Below, piece by piece: positions 43,207 to 52,593 of a stretch of 64,000 bases of DNA. Origin of the DNA: Gemmatimonadales bacterium. GTDB taxonomy: Bacteria > Gemmatimonadota > Glassbacteria > GWA2-58-10. Position numbers and translations under genes: made by a program. The stretch spans positions 36,949 to 100,948 of the forward strand of contig JAJRTS010000045.1 in NCBI GenBank assembly GCA_024278175.1, in the 5' to 3' direction. Within the stretch, counting starts at the first letter, position 1, and every line of letters starts with the position of its first letter. Below the pieces are notes generated by a model. That model was not told where the DNA came from and did not search any database. It saw only the letters and a list, made by a program, of their open reading frames with translations.

Positions 43207-43446
43207 GAAACTGCCCATTATTATTACACACCCACCGCAAGCTTTCTTATCGTAAAACAATAGGTGCCAGCCTCTTACGGATTTCAACCCAAGTGGCATA
43301 TATATTGAGAACATGCCGGATGGAGACCACCCGCGTTGGCGTGGTGGAAAGTACTCTCAGCTCCGCGGGGTTCGAAGGGAATAATTCAGGGTTGAGCTAT
43401 TGCATGGTGAGCCCTTTTGGGGCTGCAATCGATGGGGATCAGGGCG

Positions 43447-44976
43447 ATGCGCATAATGTTGATAGACGATGACAGGGAATGCCTGGAATCTCTGGGCGAC
43501 TGTCTGGAGATCGAGGGTTACGAGACTTTGCAGTTCGTGGATTCCTCACTGGCGCTCGAAAGTTATGTGCCCGGCAGTGTCGATGTGATTGTCACGGATA
43601 TCAACATGCCCGGGATCGACGGGGTTCAGGTTTTACGCACGATCAAGCAGATGGATCCGGAGGCTTTCGTGATCATGCTGACCGGTTATGCCGATATGGA
43701 AAATTCGATTTCCTCGCTCAATAGCGGCGCCTATACATTCCTGCGCAAACCGTTGCGAATCCATGACCTGCTGAAAACTCTCGATGAAGTGCGGGACAGG
43801 CGCAGCGAGGACACCGAGACAAAGAAAAAAGCCCGGGAGTACGACAGGGCGGCCGAGGATTTGAAAAAAAAACACGAGGAACTGCAGAGTCACGTTGTGG
43901 CGGTCGATCAGATCCAGTCGGTGATCTCTAAAATTCCCGCGGTTATTGATCTGCCCTGCATTCTCGACGAACTGGTAACCCATGTCTCGCACCTGCTCGC
44001 CTGTGAGTACAGCATGATCACCTTCCGCGACGGAAGCCGGCGTTACTGCCAGTGCTACTCCCGCACAAACCGCTCACCATGTCAGCAATGCCCGCTGGCC
44101 GCCGAGTGCCTGGACGGCGACCCGATCTCCGGCTGGCTGGAATCAGGCGGTACCTGGCTGGACAATGATCCCGGGCAAGAGACCCGCCGGTCTCTGAAGA
44201 ATCTCGGGATCGACGTCGACAGCATGATTGTCACCACCCTGAAGCAAGGAGGCAGAGCGCTGGGCATCCTGGCGGGTTTCAACAAGGCCGGTGGTTTTAC
44301 CGCCAACGACAAGTACATGCTCACCATGGCCAGTTCGGTGGCTGTCGCCGCCATCTATAACAACAGCCTGATCAACCAGCTCAAAGAACAGTTCGAGACG
44401 ACAATCGAAAGCCTGGCCAAGACTATCGGCGCCAAGGACAGCTATACCCGCGGACATACCAGCAGGGTCAGCGAGTACACCCTGGCAATCGGACGGGAGC
44501 TCGGCTGGGATGAGGAAAAACTGAAAGAGGCATATTTTGGAACACTGTTCCACGATATCGGCAAAATAGGCATTCCCGACAGTGTGCTTAACAAAAATGG
44601 CAAGTTGACCGACGAGGAATACGAGCTGATGAAAAGCCATGTCACGATCGGCTGCGACATCCTCAAGGATATCCCGAAGCTCAAGAATGTGCTCAATTAC
44701 GTCCGCTACCACCACGAACGCTGGGACGGACGCGGGTATTCCCGTGCACTGGCCGGAGAACGGATCCCCCTGGAGGGCAGGGTGACATGCGTGGCCGACA
44801 GTTTCGATGCGATGATCAGCAGCCGCAGCTACCGGAAAGCCATGCCGGTAGCCAGGGCGATTGATGAGCTCGAACACGGAGCAGGCACCCAGTTCGATGC
44901 ACGAATTGTCGAAATATTTATCGGCCTGCTCCACCGCAAGGGGATTCAAGGGTACCCGCGCGGCAACAAACAATAG
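43447..44976 (+). CDS. REC-GAF-HD-GYP response regulator with cysteine cluster
   Basis: 509 residues. Receiver (1-120) with VIVTDINMPGIDGVQ; coiled coil (120-155); a GAF domain (about 155-310); HD-GYP (about 320-500) with HDIGKIGIPDSVLNKNGKL and YHHERWDGRGYSRALAGE, where the usual GYP is GYS. Within the GAF are Cys 201, 203, 212, 215 and 221 (CQC, CQQC, AEC), an arrangement able to hold an iron-sulphur cluster or zinc. The catalytic His/Asp set of HD-GYP looks intact, so c-di-GMP hydrolysis is expected. ATG 43447 is preferred for the receiver start; ATG 43432 is also possible. CheA follows after 117 bases. Confidence 0.9.
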   Translation: MRIMLIDDDRECLESLGDCLEIEGYETLQFVDSSLALESYVPGSVDVIVTDINMPGIDGVQVLRTIKQMDPEAFVIMLTGYADMENSISSLNSGAYTFLRKPLRIHDLLKTLDEVRDRRSEDTETKKKAREYDRAAEDLKKKHEELQSHVVAVDQIQSVISKIPAVIDLPCILDELVTHVSHLLACEYSMITFRDGSRRYCQCYSRTNRSPCQQCPLAAECLDGDPISGWLESGGTWLDNDPGQETRRSLKNLGIDVDSMIVTTLKQGGRALGILAGFNKAGGFTANDKYMLTMASSVAVAAIYNNSLINQLKEQFETTIESLAKTIGAKDSYTRGHTSRVSEYTLAIGRELGWDEEKLKEAYFGTLFHDIGKIGIPDSVLNKNGKLTDEEYELMKSHVTIGCDILKDIPKLKNVLNYVRYHHERWDGRGYSRALAGERIPLEGRVTCVADSFDAMISSRSYRKAMPVARAIDELEHGAGTQFDARIVEIFIGLLHRKGIQGYPRGNKQ

Positions 44977-45093
44977 TAACAACACAGCGAGCCATCGGGC
45001 GCCGGCACCGGCTGATCATCGCCGGGACCCTTTCGCTCCTTGCCGGGAATGATCCTTCTTAGGTGTTTTATACATTTGGCTGCGGAGGTAAAC

Positions 45094-47775
45094 ATGCGTA
45101 AGGCCGATCTCGGGAAAATGATCGAGGTACTGGCGGCGGACGTTGTCATGTCTGATCCCCACGACCTGCAGGCTGTCGGCAGAATGATGGAGGCTTTCGG
45201 TAAGATCGCCGAAGGTGCGCCCGGGAAATTCCCCCTGCTTGGCAAGATGGCCGCCGCGGCGTTGGCGATGGCCGAGGATATGATTGTCCAGAGCCCGGAG
45301 CAGGCCGCACAGGCATTGAACACTCTGGCCGATACCGTGGCGGCGATGCAGGTGGCTCTGTGCCGGACAGAGCAGGAAGCCGTGGCTCTCGTTCCGGCCG
45401 CCCTGGGCATTGAAACGCCGGCAGGAGAAGCCGATGAGGCGGAGTCCGTGGCCGGGGGAAACCCGATTGCGGTGGATGACGATATTCTGGCCGAGTTCCT
45501 CTCGGGCCAGGAATCAGTGATGGAAGAGCTGGAAGGGCTGATTCTCGATGCCGACAAGGACGGTCTTAACGACGAGAGACGTAGCGCGATCAAGAGGATT
45601 ATCCATACGATCAAGGGCGAGACCGGTATGCTGGGACTCAACGAGGCCCAGCGTCTGTGCCACGAAACCGAATCTTACATCGAGGCCGGCGGTAACGGTC
45701 AGACAGTGGACAAGCTGCTTTCGGTCAAGGACTGGCTGAACACTACATTCCAAACCTACACCTCCCGTGGTATCGTTGCGGTCGATGCCGGCGAGGTCCT
45801 GAAGCTGTTCGAGGCGGGCTCGGAAACGGCGGAGCCGGAAGTTGCCGACCCGGCCGGCGGAGAAGAGGATAAATTCGAGGCCCACGGGATCGCCCTGGTG
45901 GACGCCGACCCGGGCCTGCTGCAGGACTTTATCGCCGAGTCCCGCGGGCATCTCGATAACGCCGACGTGCAGTTGCTCACGATCGAGGGTGAGCCGGAAG
46001 ACCAGGAGGCGCTCAACGCTCTCTTCCGCTCGTTCCACACCATCAAGGGCAGCGCCGGGTTTCTGGAACTGACCGATATCAGCGAGCTTTCCCATGTGGC
46101 CGAGGACCTGCTGGACAAGGCGCGTAAGGGAGCGCTGATGCTGGGCGGCCCGGTGGTGGATGTCATATTTGAGTCGGTCGACGCCCTGCGCAGGCTGCTC
46201 GACGCCGTTGAGAAAGCGCTGGTCACGGGTGAGCCGGTCGACCCCGACAAGGAGTTGCCTGCGCTGTTCACGCACCTCAGGCTGGCCCTGAGCGGCCAGG
46301 CGGGCGAGGAGACCGCAGTCGCGCCGGTGGCTCCGGATAAGCGGTTGGGAGAAATTCTGGTCGAAAGCGGCAGTACCAGCGAGCAGGAGGTGAAAGAGGT
46401 TCTCACCGCAGGGGACGGAAAGGTCAAGCTGGGTGAGGCGCTCGTACAGGAGGGCAAGGTGAAGGCCAGCGAAGTGGCGGGGGCGCTCAGGGCTCAGAAA
46501 AAGGCCCGCGGCGCCGCGGGGACGGCCGACGCGGTCAGGGTCAGGGAAACCGTAAAGATCGACACCGACAGGCTGGACAAGCTGCTCGATGTGATCGGTG
46601 AGCTGGTGATCGCGGAATCTATCGTCAGCCAGGATGATGAGATTCTCGACGACGCCAGCCATCGGGTGACGCGTAACATGCGCCAACTCCATAAAATTAC
46701 CCGCTCGGTCCAGGAACTGGGGATGAGCATGAGGATGGTGGCGATCAAACCCACCTTCCAGAAAATGGCCCGCCTTGTCCGTGACCTGGCCCGTAAAAGC
46801 GGCAAGAATGTCGAGTTTGTCACCAACGGCGAGGACACGGAGCTCGACCGCTCGGTTGTGGAGAAAATCAACGATCCGCTGGTCCACCTGGTGCGCAACA
46901 GCCTGGACCACGGAATCGAGGACGATCCGCAGCAGAGAGTGGCGGCGGGCAAGCCGGCCCTCGCCAGAGTGGAGTTGCGGGCGTTTCATCGCGGCGGCAA
47001 TATCTTTATCGAGATCGCCGATGACGGGCGGGGTCTGGACCGCGATGCGATCCTGGAGAAGGCCAGGGAAAAGGGAGTGGTCGAGGATGGCAGCGAATTA
47101 AGCGACAAGGAAGTATTCCACCTCATTTTCGCGCCCGGTTTCAGCACGGCCAAGAAAATTACCGACGTCAGCGGACGGGGCGTGGGCATGGACGTGGTCA
47201 AGCGCAATATCGAGGCGCTCAGGGGTAATATTGAGCTGATCAGCAAACCCGGCGAGGGTACTACGGTCAGCATGCAACTGCCGCTGACTCTGGCCATTAT
47301 CGAGGGGCTGATTATCCTGGTGGGCCGGGAGCGGTACATCGTGCCCACCCTCTCGGTGATCGAGTCGATGCGGCCCACGAAAGACGATGTAAGCACGGTC
47401 AACGGGCGTAGCGAGATGCTCAAGGTCAGAGGGGCGCTGATGCCGCTCTACAGGCTCTCGAAGATTTTCGCCATCCCCGGCGCCGAGCAGGACATGCAGG
47501 AAGCCCTGGTGATGATTGTCGAATCCCAGGGTAAGCAGGTGGCCCTGATGGTGGACAAGCTGCTGGGCCAGCAACAGGTGGTGATCAAGAGCCTGGGCCG
47601 GGGGATGGGCAAGGTGCAGGGGATCAGCGGCGGCGCTATCATGCCCGACGGGCGGGTTGGATTGATCATGGATATCGGCGAGGTGGTCAAGCTTGCGGTC
47701 AGTGCCAACTCAGTGCTTAAAGCGGCCCCACCCGTAGCTGACCGGCAAGAGGCGCTGGTAGCTCAGCCGGCGTGA
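45094..47775 (+). CDS. cheA: CheA-type histidine kinase with two Hpt domains
   Basis: 893 residues. An N-terminal helical region (1-105, unassigned), Hpt1 with His 171 (IIHTIKGETGMLG), Hpt2 with His 315 (FHTIKGSAGFLE), a GspE-N-like helical insert (RLGEILVESGSTSEQEVKEV, about 420-480), dimerisation helices (DRLDKLLDVIGELVIAESIV), HATPase (VHLVRNSLDHGIED, DDGRGLD, GRGVGMDVVK) and a CheW-like C-terminus. It lacks an obvious P2 CheY-binding domain. GGAGG at 45084 supports ATG 45094. It likely serves the neighbouring CheW and the HD-GYP or NtrC regulators, as no CheY gene is here. Confidence 0.93.
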   Translation: MRKADLGKMIEVLAADVVMSDPHDLQAVGRMMEAFGKIAEGAPGKFPLLGKMAAAALAMAEDMIVQSPEQAAQALNTLADTVAAMQVALCRTEQEAVALVPAALGIETPAGEADEAESVAGGNPIAVDDDILAEFLSGQESVMEELEGLILDADKDGLNDERRSAIKRIIHTIKGETGMLGLNEAQRLCHETESYIEAGGNGQTVDKLLSVKDWLNTTFQTYTSRGIVAVDAGEVLKLFEAGSETAEPEVADPAGGEEDKFEAHGIALVDADPGLLQDFIAESRGHLDNADVQLLTIEGEPEDQEALNALFRSFHTIKGSAGFLELTDISELSHVAEDLLDKARKGALMLGGPVVDVIFESVDALRRLLDAVEKALVTGEPVDPDKELPALFTHLRLALSGQAGEETAVAPVAPDKRLGEILVESGSTSEQEVKEVLTAGDGKVKLGEALVQEGKVKASEVAGALRAQKKARGAAGTADAVRVRETVKIDTDRLDKLLDVIGELVIAESIVSQDDEILDDASHRVTRNMRQLHKITRSVQELGMSMRMVAIKPTFQKMARLVRDLARKSGKNVEFVTNGEDTELDRSVVEKINDPLVHLVRNSLDHGIEDDPQQRVAAGKPALARVELRAFHRGGNIFIEIADDGRGLDRDAILEKAREKGVVEDGSELSDKEVFHLIFAPGFSTAKKITDVSGRGVGMDVVKRNIEALRGNIELISKPGEGTTVSMQLPLTLAIIEGLIILVGRERYIVPTLSVIESMRPTKDDVSTVNGRSEMLKVRGALMPLYRLSKIFAIPGAEQDMQEALVMIVESQGKQVALMVDKLLGQQQVVIKSLGRGMGKVQGISGGAIMPDGRVGLIMDIGEVVKLAVSANSVLKAAPPVADRQEALVAQPA

Positions 47776-47841
47776 CTCGTGAAAATATTTGATAACGCCT
47801 CTCTCTATTAACTTCATTTAACGTAAACCAGGAAGAGGAAA

Positions 47842-48375
47842 ATGGCGACTTGCGAAACCGGTGCGACAGGATTGAAGAGCGCCGAAAACAGAGTCGGCGA
47901 TGTGGATCTCGCGGAGAAGTACCTCACGTTCGAGCTTGCCGGGGAAGAATATGGTATCGAAATCCTCAAAGTGAGGGAGATTATCGGCCTGCTCTCTATC
48001 ACACCGGTGCCCCGTACCCCGGAATACGTCCGCGGGGTGATCAACCTGCGCGGTAAAGTGATACCGGTGGTCGATCCCAAGCTCAAGTTCGGGATGCCCA
48101 GGACGGAGGATACCAGGGAAACCTGCATTATCGTCGTGGAAGTCTCCCATGCCGGGGAAGCGATATCAACCGGTATTCTGGTCGACCGTGTGCGCGAGGT
48201 GCTCGATATAAAATCTGAAGATATCGAGGATGCTCCTGAAATGGGGGAGAGTGTCGAGACCGAATTTATCAGGGGCATGGGCAAGACCGGTGACAGAGTT
48301 TCGATCCTGCTTGATATCGACGGTGTGCTGACCGGCGGCGAACTGGAACAATTGAAGAAAACCAAAGAGGGCTGA
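47842..48375 (+). CDS. cheW: CheW coupling protein
   Basis: 177 residues, one CheW beta-barrel pair: LTFELAGEEYGIEILKVREI, then PRTPEYVRGVINLRGKVIPV, the signature surrounding the receptor-contact Arg, and ILVDRVREVLDIKSEDIEDA. It links CheA to receptors; no receptor gene lies in the window. AGAGGAAA precedes the ATG, 66 bases after cheA. Confidence 0.95.
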   Translation: MATCETGATGLKSAENRVGDVDLAEKYLTFELAGEEYGIEILKVREIIGLLSITPVPRTPEYVRGVINLRGKVIPVVDPKLKFGMPRTEDTRETCIIVVEVSHAGEAISTGILVDRVREVLDIKSEDIEDAPEMGESVETEFIRGMGKTGDRVSILLDIDGVLTGGELEQLKKTKEG

Positions 48376-48522
48376 TAGCTGATTTTCAGCTTATAATCCG
48401 ATCGAGAGAGCGCTCCTGCCGGAAGCTGATGGCAGGCAATGACGCAGGGAAACGGGTCCTGGCGCGGCGCACCGGCGGGTCAGCGGGAAGTTCGGTTAAC
48501 TGACGCAAGGAGAGCGGGCGAG

Positions 48523-49326
48523 ATGTCACTGGACACCGGGACGTTCAACGAGATCAGGGATTTGGTTTACAGGCACAGCGGAATCGCTCTCGCCGACCAT
48601 AAACAAGCGCTGGTCAGCTCCAGGCTGAGTAAAAGGATCAGGATATTGGGTCTGGGCGGATTTGATGAGTACTGTATGCGCCTTCAAGCAGATGAGAGCG
48701 GCAGGGAGCTTGTTCTGCTGATCGATGCGATCAGCACAAACGTGACCTGTTTCTTTCGGGAGGTGAAGCATTTCGAGGTGCTGGCGGCGGCCCTCAGGCA
48801 ATCCTACGCGGCGGGACGGCGCAAGTTCAGGATCTGGTGCGCGGCAAGCTCCACCGGCGAGGAACCCTACTCGCTGGCGATCACCGCGCGCGAGAACCTG
48901 GGAGAGGATGTGGACGTCAAAATCCTGGCCACCGATATTTCAACCAGTGTGCTGGCCAGGGCCAGGCAGGGCATTTACGAAAACAAACACGTGGAGAAGC
49001 TGGACCGCGAGGTTCTGCGCCGTTGGTTTCTGCGCGGTGCTGGCAAGGCCGATGGTTATTTCCGGGTGCGGCCTGAATTGAGCGATATAGTCCGTTTCGG
49101 CAGGATCAATCTCGCCAGGCAAGGCTGGCCGATCAAGGGGCCGTTGGATATAATTTTCTGTCGCAACGTGATGATCTATTTCGATAACGGGTTGCGGGCC
49201 ATGCTGGTGGCAAGATTCTACTCGCTGCTGCGTGAGGGCGGGATCCTCTTTACCGGTCATAGCGAAAGTTTCTCTGGCATGGCCGGGGAATTCAGCAAAA
49301 TCCAATCCTCGGTATACGTAAAATAA
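48523..49326 (+). CDS. cheR: Chemoreceptor glutamate methyltransferase CheR
   Basis: 267 residues. The N-terminal helical domain (FNEIRDLVYRHSGIAL) contacts the receptor; DAISTNVTCFFREVKHF is the conserved 'TNvTsFFR' helix. The SAM site is RIWCAASSTGEEPYSLAI, followed by ILATDISTSVLARARQGIY and DIIFCRNVMIYFD. It would methylate receptor glutamates, yet no receptor or CheB demethylase is encoded nearby. ATG 48523 follows AAGGAG; the 28-codon extension has no ribosome site. Confidence 0.94.
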   Translation: MSLDTGTFNEIRDLVYRHSGIALADHKQALVSSRLSKRIRILGLGGFDEYCMRLQADESGRELVLLIDAISTNVTCFFREVKHFEVLAAALRQSYAAGRRKFRIWCAASSTGEEPYSLAITARENLGEDVDVKILATDISTSVLARARQGIYENKHVEKLDREVLRRWFLRGAGKADGYFRVRPELSDIVRFGRINLARQGWPIKGPLDIIFCRNVMIYFDNGLRAMLVARFYSLLREGGILFTGHSESFSGMAGEFSKIQSSVYVK

Positions 49327-49334
49327 GTTGACAA

Positions 49335-49366
49335 GCGAAAGGCCGGGCCGATCGTGCGGCTTTCGC
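49335..49366 (+). terminator. Possible transcript end after cheR
   Basis: GCGAAAG pairs with CTTTCGC, with an inner CCG/CGG and a one-base bulge, eight bases after the stop. Only four T follow, after GGCGG, so termination may be weak or factor-dependent. Confidence 0.35.
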
Positions 49367-49486
49367 GGCGGTTTTCCATCTCCCGGCTCACCGGCCGCCA
49401 CCCGGCCGGGCCTCCTCAATAAAATTAATCCACTTACATTACGCCAAACCGGCACGCATCTTTTCCGAGCTTGTTTTTGCAGCAGG

Positions 49487-49521
49487 GAGGGCAATCAGGA
49501 TTTATGAACCTGATTGCCCTC
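49487..49521. repeat. 13-base perfect inverted repeat
   Basis: GAGGGCAATCAGG and its complement around a nine-base loop, mid-way in the 482-base gap 49327-49808. No T-run on either side. Beyond it, 49556-49620 is AT-rich and repeats AATTGCGTGCT twice (49563, 49605 regions), a candidate activator-binding zone for the sigma-54 promoter. Confidence 0.6.
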
Positions 49522-49686
49522 CGGCACAGTTCATGGAACAAGGCCAGGCCCATATGCAAGCAATTGCGTGCTATGCAATAATTGAGCATGCAAACTATTC
49601 GAAAATTGCGTGCTTCGAATTCAAGTCTCTCCCTGTAAATGCCATAACTCACCAATAACTAAATAAATAGCTGCTTGGTTAGTTCG

Positions 49687-49702
49687 TGGCATAGCTGTTG
49701 CT
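49687..49702 (+). promoter_or_regulatory. Sigma-54 promoter upstream of the DUF2231 gene
   Basis: TGGCAT-AGCTG-TTGCT: the -24 GG (49688-49689) and -12 GC (49700-49701) are twelve bases apart, exactly as needed, and nine of ten consensus positions (TGGCAC/TTGCT) match. It lies 107 bases before the ATG. An NtrC-type activator is encoded at 60857-62203. Confidence 0.75.
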
Positions 49703-49808
49703 CTCTGTTACAGCCACGGCAGTTTAGCAGGTATGTTTTTGTTGTTTGATTGGAAATCCGGTTAGAGCGTTCAGGGTTCTGAATAATTATTCTTCCCGTG
49801 AGTTAAAG

Positions 49809-50420
49809 ATGGCAGCGCGTTCGATTTTGTTAATAGTGGCTACTCTTCTGCTCACTTCAATCTGTTATGCGCACGGTCCTCATGAAAATGGGAAGCCTGA
49901 TACCGCCGCGCAAGTTGTGGGAGAAGAAAATCAAATTGAAATCGTGGAAGTGAACCCGACTGACATAAGCGGAGAAAAACATCCCGGCGTTTTAGAATAT
50001 TTAGGCCGGTTCCACTCGGCTGTAGTGCATTTCCCTATCGCCTGGCTGATTCTGATGGTGATGGTTGATTTTGGCACATTCATTATCGGAAAGTCGGGGT
50101 GGAATAAATTGGGTTTCGCAATCCTGATCGTAACCGTGGCCAGTTTTGTTCCGGCGCTTGTCACCGGTTTCGTGACCTCCGGCCCTGTGTCGCCGGGTTC
50201 TGAGATTTATTCCTTGATGATAATGCATCGAAACCTGAATCTGTCTGTTGTTATCCTTTGCACCCTGGCATTTGCAATTCGCGCGGTTTACCGGAATAAA
50301 ATAGCTGGAACCGGTAAATGGGTATATCTTGGAATGATCTTCAGTTCCGCCATAATGATTGCAATTTCCAGTCATCTCGGGGGGATGATGGTTCACGGGG
50401 TGGATTTCTTTAAGTTCTAA
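49809..50420 (+). CDS. DUF2231-type inner-membrane protein
   Basis: 203 residues. Signal-like helix (ILLIVATLLLTSICYA) followed by HGPHENG, then four transmembrane helices. GRFHSAVVHFPIAWLILMVM is the DUF2231 hallmark (HxxxVHFPIA); further His lie in IMHRNLNLS and SSHLGGMMVHG, so haem or copper binding in the membrane is plausible. No enzymatic role is established for the family. About half GC, lower than the efflux genes after it. Start 49809 is chosen for the signal helix; no strong Shine-Dalgarno is visible. Confidence 0.78.
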   Translation: MAARSILLIVATLLLTSICYAHGPHENGKPDTAAQVVGEENQIEIVEVNPTDISGEKHPGVLEYLGRFHSAVVHFPIAWLILMVMVDFGTFIIGKSGWNKLGFAILIVTVASFVPALVTGFVTSGPVSPGSEIYSLMIMHRNLNLSVVILCTLAFAIRAVYRNKIAGTGKWVYLGMIFSSAIMIAISSHLGGMMVHGVDFFKF

Positions 50421-50676
50421 AGCTATACTAAAGGACAAGGCTGATCCCGATCATTTTTCGAGCAAGGTAATAGAGAGTTGACTCGGAAGACATCCCCGGC
50501 AAGACCCGCTGTTTCAGGGGGAGGGGAAGCGAAGACGAGATTTACTTTCAATCCAAGATCGGGTAATTGAATGGTAAAATTAGAATTTGATAGCAGCCGG
50601 GTTCCGGCGATAACGAAGCGACCTGTCTCCGTAATCAGTCAATATCCATTCCTTGCAAATTGAACGGGGAAATAAG

Positions 50677-52032
50677 TTGAGAACTTTTTTGCTGATCACG
50701 ACCATGTTTTTGTGCCTTGGCGCCCGGCACGGATTGTCCGCGGAAGACTTGTCCGGCGCTCGTTTTCACGATCCCGGTGAATTCCAGGCTCCAGAGCTGA
50801 CCGAAAGCTCCTCTGTCGATGATTATCTCCTGTATGCCCTGGCGGCCAACCCCGGACTGAAAGCGTCCTACCTGCGCTGGGAAGCCGCGATCCAGCAGGC
50901 GCCTCAAGCCGGCGCTCTGCCTAATCCCCGCCTGGGCTACGGTTACTTCCTGCGCCAGGTTGAAACACGGGTAGGGCCGCAGGTCCAGCGCTTCGGGTTG
51001 AGCCAGGCGTTCCCATGGTTTGGCAAATTAAGTCTGGCCGAGAGTATTGCCGCCAAGGCCGCGCGGGCGGCGGGACGAAAGTTCGAGGCGGACCGGGTGG
51101 AACTCTTCCGCAAGATCAGAGTGGTTTTTTACGATTATTGGTTCCTCGGGCGGCGGATCAAAATCACCCAAGACAACCTGGAGTTGCTGGAGCAGACCGA
51201 AAAGATTGTAAGTAACCGCTACAGCACCGGCTCGGGCGGGTTCAGTCAGTTGATCAAGGTGCAGGTGGAGATGGGTAAGCTGGAGGATGGGATCATCACC
51301 TTGGAAGACCTCGCCACGAGCCGTGCTGCAGCGTTCAACGCCCTGCTGGGCCGTGACACCGGCCTGCCGCTGCCTTTTCCTGCCGCGATTGATACCATCT
51401 CCGTTGTGCAGCCTCCGGCCGAGCTGGAGCCGCTGCTGGTGGAACGCAACCCGGAACTGGCCCGCATTCGTGAATTACAGCATTCGGCCGAGGACGGGGT
51501 GCGGCTGGCTGGCAAGCAGCGTTACCCGGACCTGATGATCGGGCTTCACTATATCCAGACAGATCCCAGCAGCATGGCTGGCGTTGTGGACAACGGCAGG
51601 GACCCGCTGATCGCAAGCGTCAGTATCAACCTCCCGCTTTCTTTCGCCAAGTACGATGCGATAGAAAAACAGGCCGCCAGCCGGCTTGGCGCGCTCAGGA
51701 GTCAGGAAATGGACATGGTTAACATCCTGAGCGCCCGGCTTAAGCAGGCGGTGGTGGATCTGGATGACGCAGACCGCAAGGTCGAGCTTTACGGCTCCAC
51801 GCTGGTCCCCAAAGCCGAACAGTCCCTGGAGGCATCGATTACCGCGCTGGCGGCGGGAAAAGACGATGCGCTCGATGTACTCGATACCCAGCGCACTCTG
51901 CTGAATTTTCAGCTCGAACTGGAACGCTCGTGGGCGGCGCGGGCCAAATCCATAGCCGAGATTGAGGCACTCACAGGTGAAACACTGATCATTGGCCGCA
52001 CTCCTCAAGTTCGTCCCGGCGGCGGAAACTGA
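50677..52032 (+). CDS. cusC: Outer-membrane efflux channel, TolC/CusC family
   Basis: 451 residues, exported (LLITTMFLCLGARHGLSA). DYLLYALAANPGLKASYLRW begins the first TolC repeat and LEKSL-type long helices follow, with PNPRLGYGYFLR and KRYPDLMIGLHYIQTD as strand regions. No lipobox Cys is seen, unlike E. coli CusC. It forms the outer-membrane exit of the tripartite pump encoded downstream. TTG start at 50677, GGGGA six bases upstream. The 256-base gap before it shows no clear promoter. Confidence 0.87.
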   Translation: MRTFLLITTMFLCLGARHGLSAEDLSGARFHDPGEFQAPELTESSSVDDYLLYALAANPGLKASYLRWEAAIQQAPQAGALPNPRLGYGYFLRQVETRVGPQVQRFGLSQAFPWFGKLSLAESIAAKAARAAGRKFEADRVELFRKIRVVFYDYWFLGRRIKITQDNLELLEQTEKIVSNRYSTGSGGFSQLIKVQVEMGKLEDGIITLEDLATSRAAAFNALLGRDTGLPLPFPAAIDTISVVQPPAELEPLLVERNPELARIRELQHSAEDGVRLAGKQRYPDLMIGLHYIQTDPSSMAGVVDNGRDPLIASVSINLPLSFAKYDAIEKQAASRLGALRSQEMDMVNILSARLKQAVVDLDDADRKVELYGSTLVPKAEQSLEASITALAAGKDDALDVLDTQRTLLNFQLELERSWAARAKSIAEIEALTGETLIIGRTPQVRPGGGN

Positions 52033-52086
52033 CTTCCATCGCCATCATTTGTAAACTTCTCCCAACAGGGAGGAAGGAGAGCATAG

Positions 52087-52593
52087 ATGTTTACACGCAT
52101 TCTGACCACTACGATGATCACGGCTGTACTGGCGCTTGCGCCGGCGGCTTTCGGCCAGCAGGGTGATCACAGCAACCACTCGGAGAAACAGGGCAGCCAC
52201 GCAAAGATGAATGCCAAGGCCATGGGCCAGGCCCAGACCGCCTGCCCGATCTCGGGCAAGCCGATCGATAAGAAAATCTACGCCGACTATAATGGCGAGC
52301 GGGTCTATTTCTGCTGCGAGGACTGCAAGGCCGCGTTTAAAAATGACCCGGCGGAGGTTATCTCCAAGCTCAAGGCCGATGGCGTCAAGCTGGAGAAGGT
52401 CTCCATGATGCAGACCAAGTGCCCGGTAATGGGTGGCAAGATCGACAAAAAGCTCAGTGCGGTACATGACGGGAAGAAAGTTTATTTCTGCTGCCCGGCG
52501 TGTAAGGCTAAGTTCGAGAAAGATCCGGCCAAGTACATCGAGAAGATGGAAGCCCAGGGCGTCAAACTTGAAAAAGTCAAAAAGAGCGAGTAG
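52087..52593 (+). CDS. Exported protein with two YHS/TRASH-like metal domains
   Basis: 168 residues. Signal peptide (TAVLALAPAAFG), His-rich DHSNHSEKQGSH, then two repeats: CPISGKPIDKK ... YFCCEDCKAAFKNDP and CPVMGGKIDKK ... YFCCPACKAKFEKDP. Each offers a CP...CCxxC set typical of YHS/TRASH domains that bind heavy metals. It lies between the efflux channel and adaptor genes and touches the latter (TAG-ATG), so it is probably a periplasmic metal chaperone for the pump, comparable in role to CusF though unrelated in fold. Confidence 0.88.
   Translation: MFTRILTTTMITAVLALAPAAFGQQGDHSNHSEKQGSHAKMNAKAMGQAQTACPISGKPIDKKIYADYNGERVYFCCEDCKAAFKNDPAEVISKLKADGVKLEKVSMMQTKCPVMGGKIDKKLSAVHDGKKVYFCCPACKAKFEKDPAKYIEKMEAQGVKLEKVKKSE

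Noticed and set aside
42958..43263. 101-codon plus frame with a hydrophobic start
   Set aside because: It lies wholly within repeat copies of families 1 and 2 and has no ribosome site.
43294..43309. Sigma-54 promoter before the REC-GAF-HD-GYP gene
   Set aside because: TGGCAT-ATATA-TTGAG has correct spacing but lacks the -12 GC (it is GA), the most important pair. Kept only as a weak possibility.
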